Assembly (NCBI GenBank): GCA_003058525.1 | Contig: QBVD01000033.1 | Location: forward strand, 52,744 to 116,743 | DNA: 64,000 nucleotides | From: a gamma proteobacterium symbiont of Ctena orbiculata | GTDB lineage: Bacteria > Pseudomonadota > Gammaproteobacteria > Chromatiales > Chromatiaceae | Direction: 5' to 3' | Shown here: positions 26,939 through 34,683 of the stretch, one piece after another | Numbering within the stretch: position 1 is the first letter of the stretch | Layout: every line of letters begins with the position of its first letter | The notes under the pieces: model-generated | What the model saw: only the letters and a program-made list of their open reading frames with translations | What the model was told of the DNA's origin: nothing | Database searches by the model: none | Position numbers and translations under genes: made by a program

Positions 26939-28180
26939 TTACTGGGCCTTTCTCTCAGCCCACTTGGCCGCTTCCTCATCCCAGTCGTCGCTACGGAAGT
27001 AAGGATTCATACGCGGACGCTCGATCATGTTGGGATCGATCTCGAGGCCTACACCTTCCAGAAAGTTGACCAGGCCGATACGCTCGATCATCTCACCGGT
27101 ACGCTCGTGCTCGAGGGCGTTTTCGGCGAAGAAGTCGAGGATCTCTGTCGCCAACTCTTCCAACCACTCGAAATCCTCATCGGTCTCCAGCTTGTGGAAA
27201 GGCACGATCACGGTACCCATCAGATCGCCGATCTTAAGGGTACGCTTACCGCCACAGAGCAGGGTAATACCCTTATCGTCACCGGGAGAGAGTGCCTTGT
27301 TCATCACGTTGATGCAGTGCATGCAACGGACACAGGAAGGATTGTCGACCGCCAGGGTATCGTCGTCATTCAGGGACAGGGCCTTGGTCGGGCAACGGGT
27401 GATGACATTGTCGATGACATACTTGCGGCCTTTGTCGGCGACGAAGTTCTTGACCTCGTCCTGGTCGACCTTCATATCGTCGCGCCAGGTACCGATGGTA
27501 GCCAGGTCGGCGCGCTGCACGGAGTTCATGCAGTCGTTGGGACAACCTGAAACCTTGTATTTAAATTTGTAGGGCAGCGCGGGACGATGCATGTCATCGA
27601 GGGCGTTGTTGACCAGCATACGCATGGTACGGCCTTCATCGAAACATGAATTCTCACAGCGAGCGGCACCGACACAGGACATACCGGTACGTACAGCCGG
27701 ACCGGCGCCACCAAGATCGAAGCCCATCTCGTTAATCTCGTCAAATGCGGGCTGAACGTTGTCGGTGGTGCAACCCTGGAACATGATATCACCGGACTGG
27801 CCATGGAATGCGATCAGACCGGATCCGTACTTCTCCCAGATGTCACAGAATTTGCGGATGGTGTTGGTGTCATAGTGCATGCCCGGAGGCGGCATGACGC
27901 GAAGAGTGTGGAACTCGGCTGCCGCGGGGAACAATGCTTTTCCGTCGTCACCCTTGAGTTCGGTAAAGCGGGGGATGATACCGCCACCATAACCGATCAC
28001 GCCAACGGTACCGCCTTTCCAGTAACCTTTGCGTGTCTCGTATGAGGTCTCGAGCTGACCCAGCAGGTCAACCATCATGTCGTTATCGTTGGCGAGACGC
28101 TTGAGGCCGGTGACAAACGAGGGCCAGGGGCCGCTCTCCAGCTGGTCAAGCATGGGGGTATCATGCATCTGTTTTGCCAT
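26939..28180 (-). CDS. dsrA: DsrA, reverse dissimilatory sulfite reductase alpha subunit
   Basis: The ATG at 28180 (MAKQMHDTPMLDQLESGPWP) with a GGGAG site gives 413 residues, close to A. vinosum DsrA; the frame continues upstream but without a suitable start. Cluster/siroheme motifs are present: CVGAARCENSC and SGCPNDCMN, followed by a ferredoxin module (CVRCMHCINVM). It is the first gene of the leftward dsr operon. Upstream lies a 484-base region with two palindromes before the divergent cluster. Confidence 0.97.
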   Translation of the reverse strand: MAKQMHDTPMLDQLESGPWPSFVTGLKRLANDNDMMVDLLGQLETSYETRKGYWKGGTVGVIGYGGGIIPRFTELKGDDGKALFPAAAEFHTLRVMPPPGMHYDTNTIRKFCDIWEKYGSGLIAFHGQSGDIMFQGCTTDNVQPAFDEINEMGFDLGGAGPAVRTGMSCVGAARCENSCFDEGRTMRMLVNNALDDMHRPALPYKFKYKVSGCPNDCMNSVQRADLATIGTWRDDMKVDQDEVKNFVADKGRKYVIDNVITRCPTKALSLNDDDTLAVDNPSCVRCMHCINVMNKALSPGDDKGITLLCGGKRTLKIGDLMGTVIVPFHKLETDEDFEWLEELATEILDFFAENALEHERTGEMIERIGLVNFLEGVGLEIDPNMIERPRMNPYFRSDDWDEEAAKWAERKAQ

Positions 28181-28397
28181 CACTCTTTCTCCCAATGGTC
28201 GTTTGTTCAGGTCTTTTTGCTGAATCTTCGCCTGATGTTCAAGCTGCGCCAAACACCTTGGCATAGAAAAACGGCTACAAACCTGCAATCCAAAACCGCG
28301 TTACAGGCAACAGGCCTGTTTCTACTGGTGCGAAATTTTAGGGATGTCTAATGCAGACCAATATCCTTCCGATGGGAGGGAAAGAGATATTTATGAC

Positions 28398-28413
28398 TAT
28401 CCCATTTGGGATA
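28398..28413. promoter_or_regulatory. Candidate operator upstream of dsrA (TATCCCA-tt-TGGGATA)
   Basis: Perfect 7-bp inverted repeat with a 2-base spacer, about 220 bases before the dsrA start. The form suits a dimeric repressor or activator; the binding protein is unknown. Confidence 0.45.
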
Positions 28414-28442
28414 TATTTTCATGAATTTTGGGGTAAAAAGGG

Positions 28443-28454
28443 GTCAAATTTGAC
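28443..28454. promoter_or_regulatory. Palindrome GTCAAATTTGAC overlapping divergent -35 boxes
   Basis: Perfect 12-bp palindrome. It contains TTGAC on both strands, so a regulator bound here could affect divergent promoters for dsrA and for the cluster starting near 28665. Confidence 0.4.
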
Positions 28455-28664
28455 ACAAAATACACAGTAATAACAATATGTTAAAGTCTTTAATTCATTT
28501 CTAATATTCAAAACACTCCCTTACTTTCATAAGGGTAGGTTTTACCGATAAACTTGGTCAGAAGAGCCTTGATCGAGCATCCCACATGATGTTCAATATC
28601 AATACCTGAGTATTTTACTGCGTTTTGCTACGGCAATCGCCAGACCGCAGGGACAAAGTCAAAA

Positions 28665-28841
28665 ATGCTGTATTTGAGTGAATTAATGATGCAACACCCA
28701 GAGGTCGATAGCTTCGATAGACTGCTGGAGGTGGTGAAGGAAAGGTCGAAGACTGAGATGTTTTTTCGTATCGATGTCAAACCCCCTTTTTCCGACACCC
28801 CCGACAATTGGGAAGACCGCCTGGAAGCGACTTTCACCTGA
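28665..28841 (+). CDS. Possible 58-residue ORF upstream of the divergent cluster
   Basis: The frame reads MLYLSELMMQHPEVDSFDRL then a basic and acidic stretch ending NWEDRLEATFT. Its composition (FFRIDVKPPFSDTPDNWEDR) is more protein-like than the overlapping frame of the next gene. The TGA at 28839 lies 4 bases before a GTG (28846) in the next gene's frame, so this is either a small coupled gene or the 5' part of one gene split by a frameshift. The ribosome site is weak (AGGGA, 11 bases off), and the frame stays open upstream to a stop at 28587. Confidence 0.4.
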   Translation: MLYLSELMMQHPEVDSFDRLLEVVKERSKTEMFFRIDVKPPFSDTPDNWEDRLEATFT

Positions 28842-29616
28842 GGTCGTGACAGAGACATTCAGGGTCAGTCAACAGGCCCCGGCAACAACTGAGAAGATTA
28901 TTGTGAAGTACCTGGAATCTGAAGCCTTTATCGGTGACAACGAGAGTTCGGAAGATGCGATAAAATCAAGCAAGCTGCTGCAGCTCAAACTCGACGAGAA
29001 GCGTGAAGAGCTGTCTGCCCTGTCTGATGATGTCCCCAATGACAAGCGTCTTGAACTACAGCTCGAATCCGCCTATATCCTTCTCGACCTGGACAGGCGG
29101 CAGGAGGCCGGGCAGATCGGTAAAATTGTACTGGATCAAGCACTCGACGAGGAGTTGTGGCTGAGGGCCGTTGAAGCCTGCGACATCCTCTACCAATCGG
29201 AGCAGACGGAGTCGATCAAGGCGCTGGCCCACGGAATCTGGCTAGGTGTGACATTCCCCATTGACCCCGAGCTAAGCGTGGCCATGCTGCAACATCTCAT
29301 CGATGAGACCCCCGACAAATCAGACGGTGCGGCAGTGGCTGCGGTGACCGCCTGTTACGTGGTCGATATCCGTGCCCAGGGGCAGGAGCGTGAGGATCTC
29401 AAGTTCTTTACCAACCAGTTGCTTGGCCAGGTCGCCAGACGCCACAGTCAAGTGGAAGAGCAGGAGATCTTCGATTTCTGGGTCGAGCGCATGGAATTGA
29501 ACGATCCGGGCAAGTTTCTACCCAGGTTGGCCAAGGTACTCGAAGTCATCATTGATGGAGACTGGTGGTTCGACAGAGATGCTCTGCGGGCGAAAATCCC
29601 AGCCGACGAGGTTTGA
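28774..29616 (+). CDS. Uncharacterized protein of the dsr-divergent cluster
   Basis: Up to 280 residues. The ATG at 28774 is the longest start, but the Pro-rich first 23 residues look poor, and a GTG at 28846 (MTETFRVSQQAPATTEK, 256 residues) may be the real start. The protein is soluble, acidic and mostly helical, with a tetratricopeptide-like look (LELQLESAYILLDLDRRQEAGQ...). No family is recognised. It lies 4 bases before the Cmx6-like gene and so is probably co-translated with it. A partner or effector role in the same system is inference. Confidence 0.75.
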   Translation: MSNPLFPTPPTIGKTAWKRLSPEVVTETFRVSQQAPATTEKIIVKYLESEAFIGDNESSEDAIKSSKLLQLKLDEKREELSALSDDVPNDKRLELQLESAYILLDLDRRQEAGQIGKIVLDQALDEELWLRAVEACDILYQSEQTESIKALAHGIWLGVTFPIDPELSVAMLQHLIDETPDKSDGAAVAAVTACYVVDIRAQGQEREDLKFFTNQLLGQVARRHSQVEEQEIFDFWVERMELNDPGKFLPRLAKVLEVIIDGDWWFDRDALRAKIPADEV

Positions 29617-29620
29617 TTAA

Positions 29621-30289
29621 ATGAACGCGACCTTCTGGCAGGAAGAACAGGATGAAGAGCAGTTTGTGGTACCGGATAATGTGGTCGATCTGATATTCAG
29701 GATCAAATGCCCCTCTCTGCCCGTCGACCATGCCTGGTCCCTCTCCGATGCGATACATAGAGAACTGCCCTGGTTTCCCCTGGAGCCGCAAGCCGGTCTC
29801 CACCTGATTTACGGCGCCGACTCAGGCAATGGCTGGGAAAGGCCCAGCGACGGTGGCGAAACCCTCTATCTCTCTCGTCGCACACCTCTGATCCTGAGAC
29901 TGCCAAAAGAGAGGCTCGACGAAGCCGCCGAACTCAGCGGTAAAACCCTGGACATCGATGGATTTGCAATGGAGATCGGCAGGTCGCACACCCGGTTTCT
30001 CGCTATGACCACAACGCTCTACTGCCGTTACCTGGCCTGTGAGACCGGTCAGAGCGAGGATGAGTTTGTTCAGTCTGCGGTCGAGTCATTGCAGTCTCTC
30101 AACCTGCGTTTTAAAAAGGTACTGTGCGGTAAAGGCACCCTGTTCACCACCCCACAGGCACCACTCCTTACCCGTAGCCTGATGGTCGCCGGATTATCCC
30201 TGGACGATGCGGTCACATTACAGGAGTACGGTATCGGCCCTCATCGAATTCGCGGCTTTGGCTTGTTTGTACCACACAAGACTGTATAA
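29621..30289 (+). CDS. Cas6/Cmx6-like RAMP protein (orphan, no CRISPR)
   Basis: The 222-residue protein matches my recollection of the Cas6 subtype MYXAN (Cmx6) pattern: an N-terminal DLIFRIKCPSLPVDHAWSLSDAI strand-helix, a middle LRLPKERLDEAAELSGKTLDIDG, and a C-terminal glycine-rich loop GIGPHRIRGFGLFVPHK. Cas6 proteins are RAMP-fold endoribonucleases that cut CRISPR RNA. Here there is no repeat array and no other cas gene; the gene sits between an uncharacterized gene and a DsrC paralogue, next to dsrA. It may bind or process another RNA. The fold call is moderately secure; nuclease activity is not shown. Confidence 0.7.
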   Translation: MNATFWQEEQDEEQFVVPDNVVDLIFRIKCPSLPVDHAWSLSDAIHRELPWFPLEPQAGLHLIYGADSGNGWERPSDGGETLYLSRRTPLILRLPKERLDEAAELSGKTLDIDGFAMEIGRSHTRFLAMTTTLYCRYLACETGQSEDEFVQSAVESLQSLNLRFKKVLCGKGTLFTTPQAPLLTRSLMVAGLSLDDAVTLQEYGIGPHRIRGFGLFVPHKTV

Positions 30290-30371
30290 GATACCGCGCC
30301 TATAACCGAATAAATTCCAAAATAGACGGGGAAATGACCCCGCCGTTGTATCTGTTTGTAAGGAGAGATCA

Positions 30372-30716
30372 ATGTCTTATGAAGTAAACGGTAAAACCAT
30401 TGAGGCCGACGCCAACGGCTACCTGGTCGATCACACTGAATGGAGCGAGGATGTGGCCAAGGCCATCGCTGAGAGCGAAGGCATCAATCTGAGCGAAAAG
30501 GCTTGGGAAATCATCAACTTTCTGCGCGACGAATATTTCAATAACAATGGCAACCAGCCCAACGAGCGCAATATGGTCAAACACTTCAAGGGTGTGTGGA
30601 CCGACGAGGGCAAAGTGGATGCAAAATCCCTCTACATTCACTTCCCCAAGGGACCGGCAAAACAGGCAAGCAAAATTGCCGGCCTGCCCGAGACCAAGCG
30701 CAAGGGTGGTTACTGA
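30372..30716 (+). CDS. Cysteine-free DsrC/TusE-family paralogue
   Basis: The 114-residue protein has the DsrC fold pattern (MSYEVNGKTIEADANGYL, KAWEIINFLRDEYF, LYIHFPKGPAKQASKIAGLP) but ends in ETKRKGGY and contains no cysteine. Both functional Cys of DsrC are absent: the first is Ser (QASKIAG) and the terminal one is lost. It cannot carry sulfur. Such DsrC homologues have been proposed as regulatory proteins. It has a strong AAGGAGAG ribosome site and is followed by a hairpin, so it ends the divergent cluster. Confidence 0.92.
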   Translation: MSYEVNGKTIEADANGYLVDHTEWSEDVAKAIAESEGINLSEKAWEIINFLRDEYFNNNGNQPNERNMVKHFKGVWTDEGKVDAKSLYIHFPKGPAKQASKIAGLPETKRKGGY

Positions 30717-30765
30717 TTGAATATGATGCGAAACGACTGACGTCGTTACTTTCCAAACAAGGCAG

Positions 30766-30796
30766 CCGTACCCTGAGTTGATTCTGCAGGGTACGG
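30766..30796 (+). terminator. Hairpin after the DsrC paralogue
   Basis: A perfect 10-bp stem (CCGTACCCTG/CAGGGTACGG) with an 11-nt loop starts 50 bases past the stop. It lacks a T run, so it may terminate only partly or stabilize the 3' end. Confidence 0.5.
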
Positions 30797-31259
30797 TCGT
30801 GTCATTCCGATAGACCTCCCCATATCCGCCATTGGGTCCGCCTATAGTTGCTCATCCTCAACCATACGATGCAGCATGAATCTGAGCTTTACCTGCCCAC
30901 CCGCATATAACAACCAAACTCACTGCAGATGCCCCCGGTTAACGATTATCATTCCATGCACTTCGATGTTTGGATAAACCCACAGTTCGAGATCGTCACC
31001 TCCACTCGATTTCCATGAAGACAGGCCTTCTAAACAATACAGAGTTATCTGTATCACTCGATATGGTGCAGGGACAGATCGTATCTCAAGGGTGATCAGT
31101 ATCTATTATTGAGACAGATCTTTCGGCTGGGATTACAGGCAACCACCACCCTCTCCGTTCTGACTGTGCATTTATAAATTGTTATATATCTGTGACGATA
31201 GCTAGACATCTACGCTTTACGCTCATTACAACCATTCAGAACATCCCTAGGAGTGGGTC
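30797..31259. other. 463-base intergenic region before the ECF sigma gene
   Basis: No convincing gene. It contains a Fur-like half site (AACGATTATCATT, 30941-30953), which is weak, and AT-rich DNA around 31170-31200 where the sigma gene promoter should lie. No clear -35/-10 pair was found. Confidence 0.35.
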
Positions 31260-31844
31260 ATGTCAAGCGTAAACGAAGAACAACCAAAATATAATAACCA
31301 GAGAAATCAAGAACTAAAAGAACTCCTGGCTGCTTGTGCATTGAATGACCGGAGTGCGTTCGCCCGTCTATATCAACTCACGTCGGCAAAACTGTACGGT
31401 GTTGTGCTGCATATACTGAACAGAGAGGCGACTGCCCAAGAGTGCCTGCAGGATGCTTATATCAAGATCTGGAATAAAGCGGAAAGCTATCGGACCCATC
31501 TGGCGGCACCGATGACCTGGATGACGACAATTGCTCGTAACCAGGCGCTTGATCATCTACGGCGACATCAGCGGGAGGTGATGGAGTCTGATGGCTATAG
31601 CTTCATAGAACAGATAGACACACAGCCTCTGCCGTTGCAATTTTGTTCACATAGCAAAGAGAAAACCCAACTTATGGCCTGTTTGGATCAACTGAATGAA
31701 AACCAGCGACAGATGATCAGTCTGGCCTATTTCAGAGGCCTCACACACAGTGAACTCGCCAGCCGGACCAATACACCGATAGGTACTGTCAAGACACAGA
31801 TTCGCAGAGGCCTGGAGCAACTGAGGGGGTGTCTGGAGACATGA
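31260..31844 (+). CDS. ECF-type RNA polymerase sigma factor
   Basis: The 194-residue protein has sigma region 2 (about 30-100; LQDAYIKIWNKAESY then WMTTIARNQALDHLRR) and region 4 (about 135-190; LNENQRQMISLAYFRGLTHSELASR, then GTVKTQIRRGL). It is a full-length ECF factor similar to the SigK/RpoE-like group, which normally has an anti-sigma gene next to it. None is present: the following gene is on the opposite strand. The target promoters are unknown. Confidence 0.92.
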   Translation: MSSVNEEQPKYNNQRNQELKELLAACALNDRSAFARLYQLTSAKLYGVVLHILNREATAQECLQDAYIKIWNKAESYRTHLAAPMTWMTTIARNQALDHLRRHQREVMESDGYSFIEQIDTQPLPLQFCSHSKEKTQLMACLDQLNENQRQMISLAYFRGLTHSELASRTNTPIGTVKTQIRRGLEQLRGCLET

Positions 31845-31876
31845 CTTCGAGAGTGAACACCACAGTCTGGCAGCAA

Positions 31877-32551
31877 CTATACATCCCCCCACATCCGCAA
31901 CAGATTTGCGTAGGACTTGTCCACTAAACCGGTGCTCTCCGTGTCCGGTGCCGTTGCCAACAGATGCTCCCTGGCTTGATCCAGTTCATACAACAGCTCA
32001 CGTTTCGCCGGATCCCGCACGTAACTTTGAATCCAAGCCAGCGCCACCAGGCGTTCTCCCTTGGTCACCTCAGCGACATGGTGCAGACTCGATGAGGGAT
32101 AGATCACCGCACTGCCCGCAGGTGACTTTACCCGTTTCTCGCCAAACGTGGTGCGCACCACCAGCTCACCACCCTCATAGGTCTCGGGTTCGCGCAGGAA
32201 GATTGTCATCGAGACGTCACTGCGAAAGCGTTGTCCGCTGAGCCCCATCAACGGGTCATCCACATGGTCGCCATAGGTCATGCCCGGTTGGTAGCGGGCG
32301 AAAATCGGATCTGCCATGCGGTATGGCAGGACCGCAGAACGAAAGATCCCATTATTCGCCATGGCACTGGTGAGTATTCGGATCAGCAGCTCCATCTGCC
32401 TTGGCTCACCCTTCAACTCCTGGTTGTTTTTCACCCGCTGTGCCGCTTTGCCTGCAGTCAACTTGCCATCAACAAATTCCGCCTGCGACAATATTTGATC
32501 GATCTTGTCCAACTGCGCCTGCTGTAAAAGATCATCGATTTGCACCAGCAT
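31877..32551 (-). CDS. PKHD-type Fe(II)/2-oxoglutarate hydroxylase (PiuC/YbiX-like)
   Basis: The 224-residue protein has the facial triad HVD (YGDHVDDP), a distal His in SSSLHHVAEV, and the 2-oxoglutarate Arg in GERLVALAW. PiuC/YbiX proteins are iron-responsive oxygenases, often beside siderophore receptors; no receptor is near here. Conserved length and motif order make the family call firm. The substrate is unknown. The next gene upstream on the same strand starts only 10 bases away. Confidence 0.92.
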   Translation of the reverse strand: MLVQIDDLLQQAQLDKIDQILSQAEFVDGKLTAGKAAQRVKNNQELKGEPRQMELLIRILTSAMANNGIFRSAVLPYRMADPIFARYQPGMTYGDHVDDPLMGLSGQRFRSDVSMTIFLREPETYEGGELVVRTTFGEKRVKSPAGSAVIYPSSSLHHVAEVTKGERLVALAWIQSYVRDPAKRELLYELDQAREHLLATAPDTESTGLVDKSYANLLRMWGDV

Positions 32552-32561
32552 CCGCTTCTCC

Positions 32562-32936
32562 TTACAGATTCTCCAACACGGCCTGCATGCCTGACTCGTT
32601 GAGGGGGAAGGTTAAAACAGCATGCACAGGATAGCGTTGTTTCACTTTCTCTAAATTATCCAGGTGTTTTTTATCTAACAACACAATCACCTTCGCATTC
32701 GCCTGATAACGCTGAAGCGTGGCGAGCAGAGATTCAAGATTACTGAGTCGATCGCGAAATTGAGGATCAGCATAAAACTCCGCCACAACAACGCTGGGTC
32801 TGTGCCGCTTGAGCCATGCCTGCGCCTTGCGAACCGAATTGACCATCTCCACTCGATAGCCATAGCGTTGATAGAGAGGCACCAAGTTGGGATATCCTCC
32901 AAGCTCGACCAATGCGAGTAATTCCCGATCATCCAT
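32562..32936 (-). CDS. Uncharacterized receiver-like protein
   Basis: About 124 residues from the ATG at 32936 (MDDRELLALVELGG); an upstream ATG at 32969 is also possible. The alternating alpha/beta pattern (VEMVNSVRKAQAWL, PSVVVAEFYAD, AKVIVLLDKKH, VHAVLTFPL) resembles a CheY receiver, but the phosphoacceptor Asp cluster is not intact (VVVAEF instead of a DxxxP-type site), so it is probably a degenerate receiver. It lies 10 bases upstream of the PKHD hydroxylase gene on the same strand, suggesting one operon. Confidence 0.7.
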   Translation of the reverse strand: MDDRELLALVELGGYPNLVPLYQRYGYRVEMVNSVRKAQAWLKRHRPSVVVAEFYADPQFRDRLSNLESLLATLQRYQANAKVIVLLDKKHLDNLEKVKQRYPVHAVLTFPLNESGMQAVLENL

Positions 32937-33041
32937 ATGCTTGATTTTACCTCTCTGGAGCCTGATCATAGCTGCTGAAGCCCTGATCGAGGCAGAAGCT
33001 TCTCAACGGAATCACCAAGTAGTTTTTATTTTTACAGGGTC

Positions 33042-33371
33042 ATGCAACTTAATCTAATTATCGATGACTGGTCAATGGACCTGAAGATCCCCGATGGTTA
33101 TCTTGAAACCATGCGCACGTCCTTCGACAACATGGATAAAGACATGGACAGGGGTTGGCAAATTGGCCAAAGATGGGTAAAAAACCCTAATCCAACTCAA
33201 CGCTGCCAACTGGTCGCCGGCAAGTTGCTAACCGCCCTGGAAAACGATAATGAACAACTCGCCTTGATGATGGGCGGCTATATCCTGTCCCGAATGCCAA
33301 ATGTCAAACAGGTGGTCATCGACAACACCGGTGTTCCGGAAGAGACAAGCTTCAACACCCAGACGCTATAA
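33042..33371 (+). CDS. Uncharacterized small protein
   Basis: The 109-residue soluble protein (MQLNLIIDDWSMDLKIPDGY...) has no motif I recognise. A possible AGGG site precedes the ATG. It is convergent with the Sfum_1244-like gene, 16 bases apart. The balanced, non-repetitive composition supports a real gene. Confidence 0.75.
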   Translation: MQLNLIIDDWSMDLKIPDGYLETMRTSFDNMDKDMDRGWQIGQRWVKNPNPTQRCQLVAGKLLTALENDNEQLALMMGGYILSRMPNVKQVVIDNTGVPEETSFNTQTL

Positions 33372-33387
33372 ACAGGCTGCTGGTCAA

Positions 33388-34431
33388 TTACAGCTTGTTA
33401 CCCTCCAGCAAAGACTTGATATCGACCCGGGCCTGATGTGGCTGCTCTCGGTGGATCTTCAGCACTTCCCCAGCCAATGCCGACCAGTGTTCCCTGCCCT
33501 CCTGGATGGACACTTTCAGGGGCCGCCAATCACCCTCTGCATGCCATCTCTCGTAGGCGGTGATGAGGCTGGGAAAGAGGGTTTTACGCATACCGCTAAG
33601 CCCACCGACAAAAAAATGGACCGAGGCGCGATCTTCCCGCTCGATGAGGCGAGGCAGTGTAACCTGACAGTCTGCCCAATGATCGCGTACCGCACGCACC
33701 ATCAATTCAGCCGGTGAATGCCCAAGCGCCGTCAGTAGCTGATTCCATTCCTCGCCCAGCAGTTTCCCCGCATGATACTCACCCTGCTCATGCAGTAGAA
33801 CCACATCCAACTCCTGTTCCACCATCTGATCGAGGGCATGCTCAAAATCATCCTCAAAATCGTAATAGGCAAATGCCCGGCCCATGGCATTATCCGGGCG
33901 GTGCCAACGCCAGTTTTCCAGCTTCTCCCATAGCAGGCGCCGGAACGACTCTTGACGGATGAAGATTCGATCGCCTTGACACATTGCAGCAGGGGCCATC
34001 AGATCACGTGCCAGTTCACGTCCGGCAACCCATACAGAGGCCCCACCGGGCTCTTCCCTGCGTTCCAGATGGCCAAGGAAAAAGAGGGGTTTGTTGCTGG
34101 AACCATAGCCCGCGCTATAGACCAGGCCAAAGGGATCGAGCAGTTCATTGATCCGATCCACATCAAAGGGATCGAATAACCGGCCAGCAAACGGCAGGGG
34201 GGTGAAATCGTCATCACTGAGGGAATCCCAAAGCTGCTCCCGCCGTGTCAGCCATTCGCCTACCGATTCGTTGGTCAACGATGCTCCGTAGTCGAGTCCA
34301 TTCTCCCAGCGGTAGTATTCGCGCATTTTCAGCAGGTAGGTACAGAGACCATAGTCGGCACCATGACGCGCATCCGAAATATGACAATTCCGTTGAACGG
34401 CGCAACAGAATTGGCGTAACGAGCCCTTCAT
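33388..34431 (-). CDS. Sfum_1244-like conserved protein
   Basis: The 347-residue protein begins with a Cys/His block (FCCAVQRNCHISDARHGADYGLCTYLLKMREYYRWE), which I associate with the Sfum_1244 family of unknown function. The C-terminal half is helical and has no recognised catalytic motif. The cysteines C9, C10, C16 and C29 could bind a metal. It is monocistronic and convergent with the small gene at 33042. Family name is from memory and moderately sure; function is unknown. Confidence 0.75.
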   Translation of the reverse strand: MKGSLRQFCCAVQRNCHISDARHGADYGLCTYLLKMREYYRWENGLDYGASLTNESVGEWLTRREQLWDSLSDDDFTPLPFAGRLFDPFDVDRINELLDPFGLVYSAGYGSSNKPLFFLGHLERREEPGGASVWVAGRELARDLMAPAAMCQGDRIFIRQESFRRLLWEKLENWRWHRPDNAMGRAFAYYDFEDDFEHALDQMVEQELDVVLLHEQGEYHAGKLLGEEWNQLLTALGHSPAELMVRAVRDHWADCQVTLPRLIEREDRASVHFFVGGLSGMRKTLFPSLITAYERWHAEGDWRPLKVSIQEGREHWSALAGEVLKIHREQPHQARVDIKSLLEGNKL

Positions 34432-34683
34432 TGGTGCGCCTTGCGGTAAAGATATTGAGGGCGAACACTATTGGTGAATCTCATATTCCTGCATCCTCAC
34501 CCATGTACAACAGAGTCGGGTATATGGTTGTCACTGATTCTGAAGATTCTGACTCTCAATAGCAATCCTATCCCGACAGAGGCCTTTTACCACCCCTATT
34601 CTTCAGGGTATTCAATGAGTGGATAAAATGCGAAGAAAAACAGGTCGTTTCTATTCACTCAAAACGGTCAGCAGCCAATCCGA

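Larger units (their letters stand above)
28181..28664. other. 484-base divergent regulatory region of the dsr operon
   Basis: It must hold the main dsr promoter (leftward) and that of the divergent cluster (rightward). Two palindromes are listed separately. A perfect TTGACA on the plus strand (28450-28455) overlaps one of them, but no good -10 follows at 16-18 bases. A third small inverted repeat (CCCTTA/TAAGGG, 28518-28535) is present. No gene is convincing here. Confidence 0.5.

Noticed and set aside
28181..30716. A CRISPR array near the Cas6-like gene
   Set aside because: No run of regularly spaced repeats was seen anywhere in the region or in the window.
30941..30953. Fur box before the ECF gene
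   Set aside because: Only about half a site matches and it is over 300 bases from the start, so it is too weak to call.
31877..31892. Anti-sigma gene after the ECF factor
   Set aside because: Only about 30 bases separate it from the opposite-strand gene, and no frame fits.
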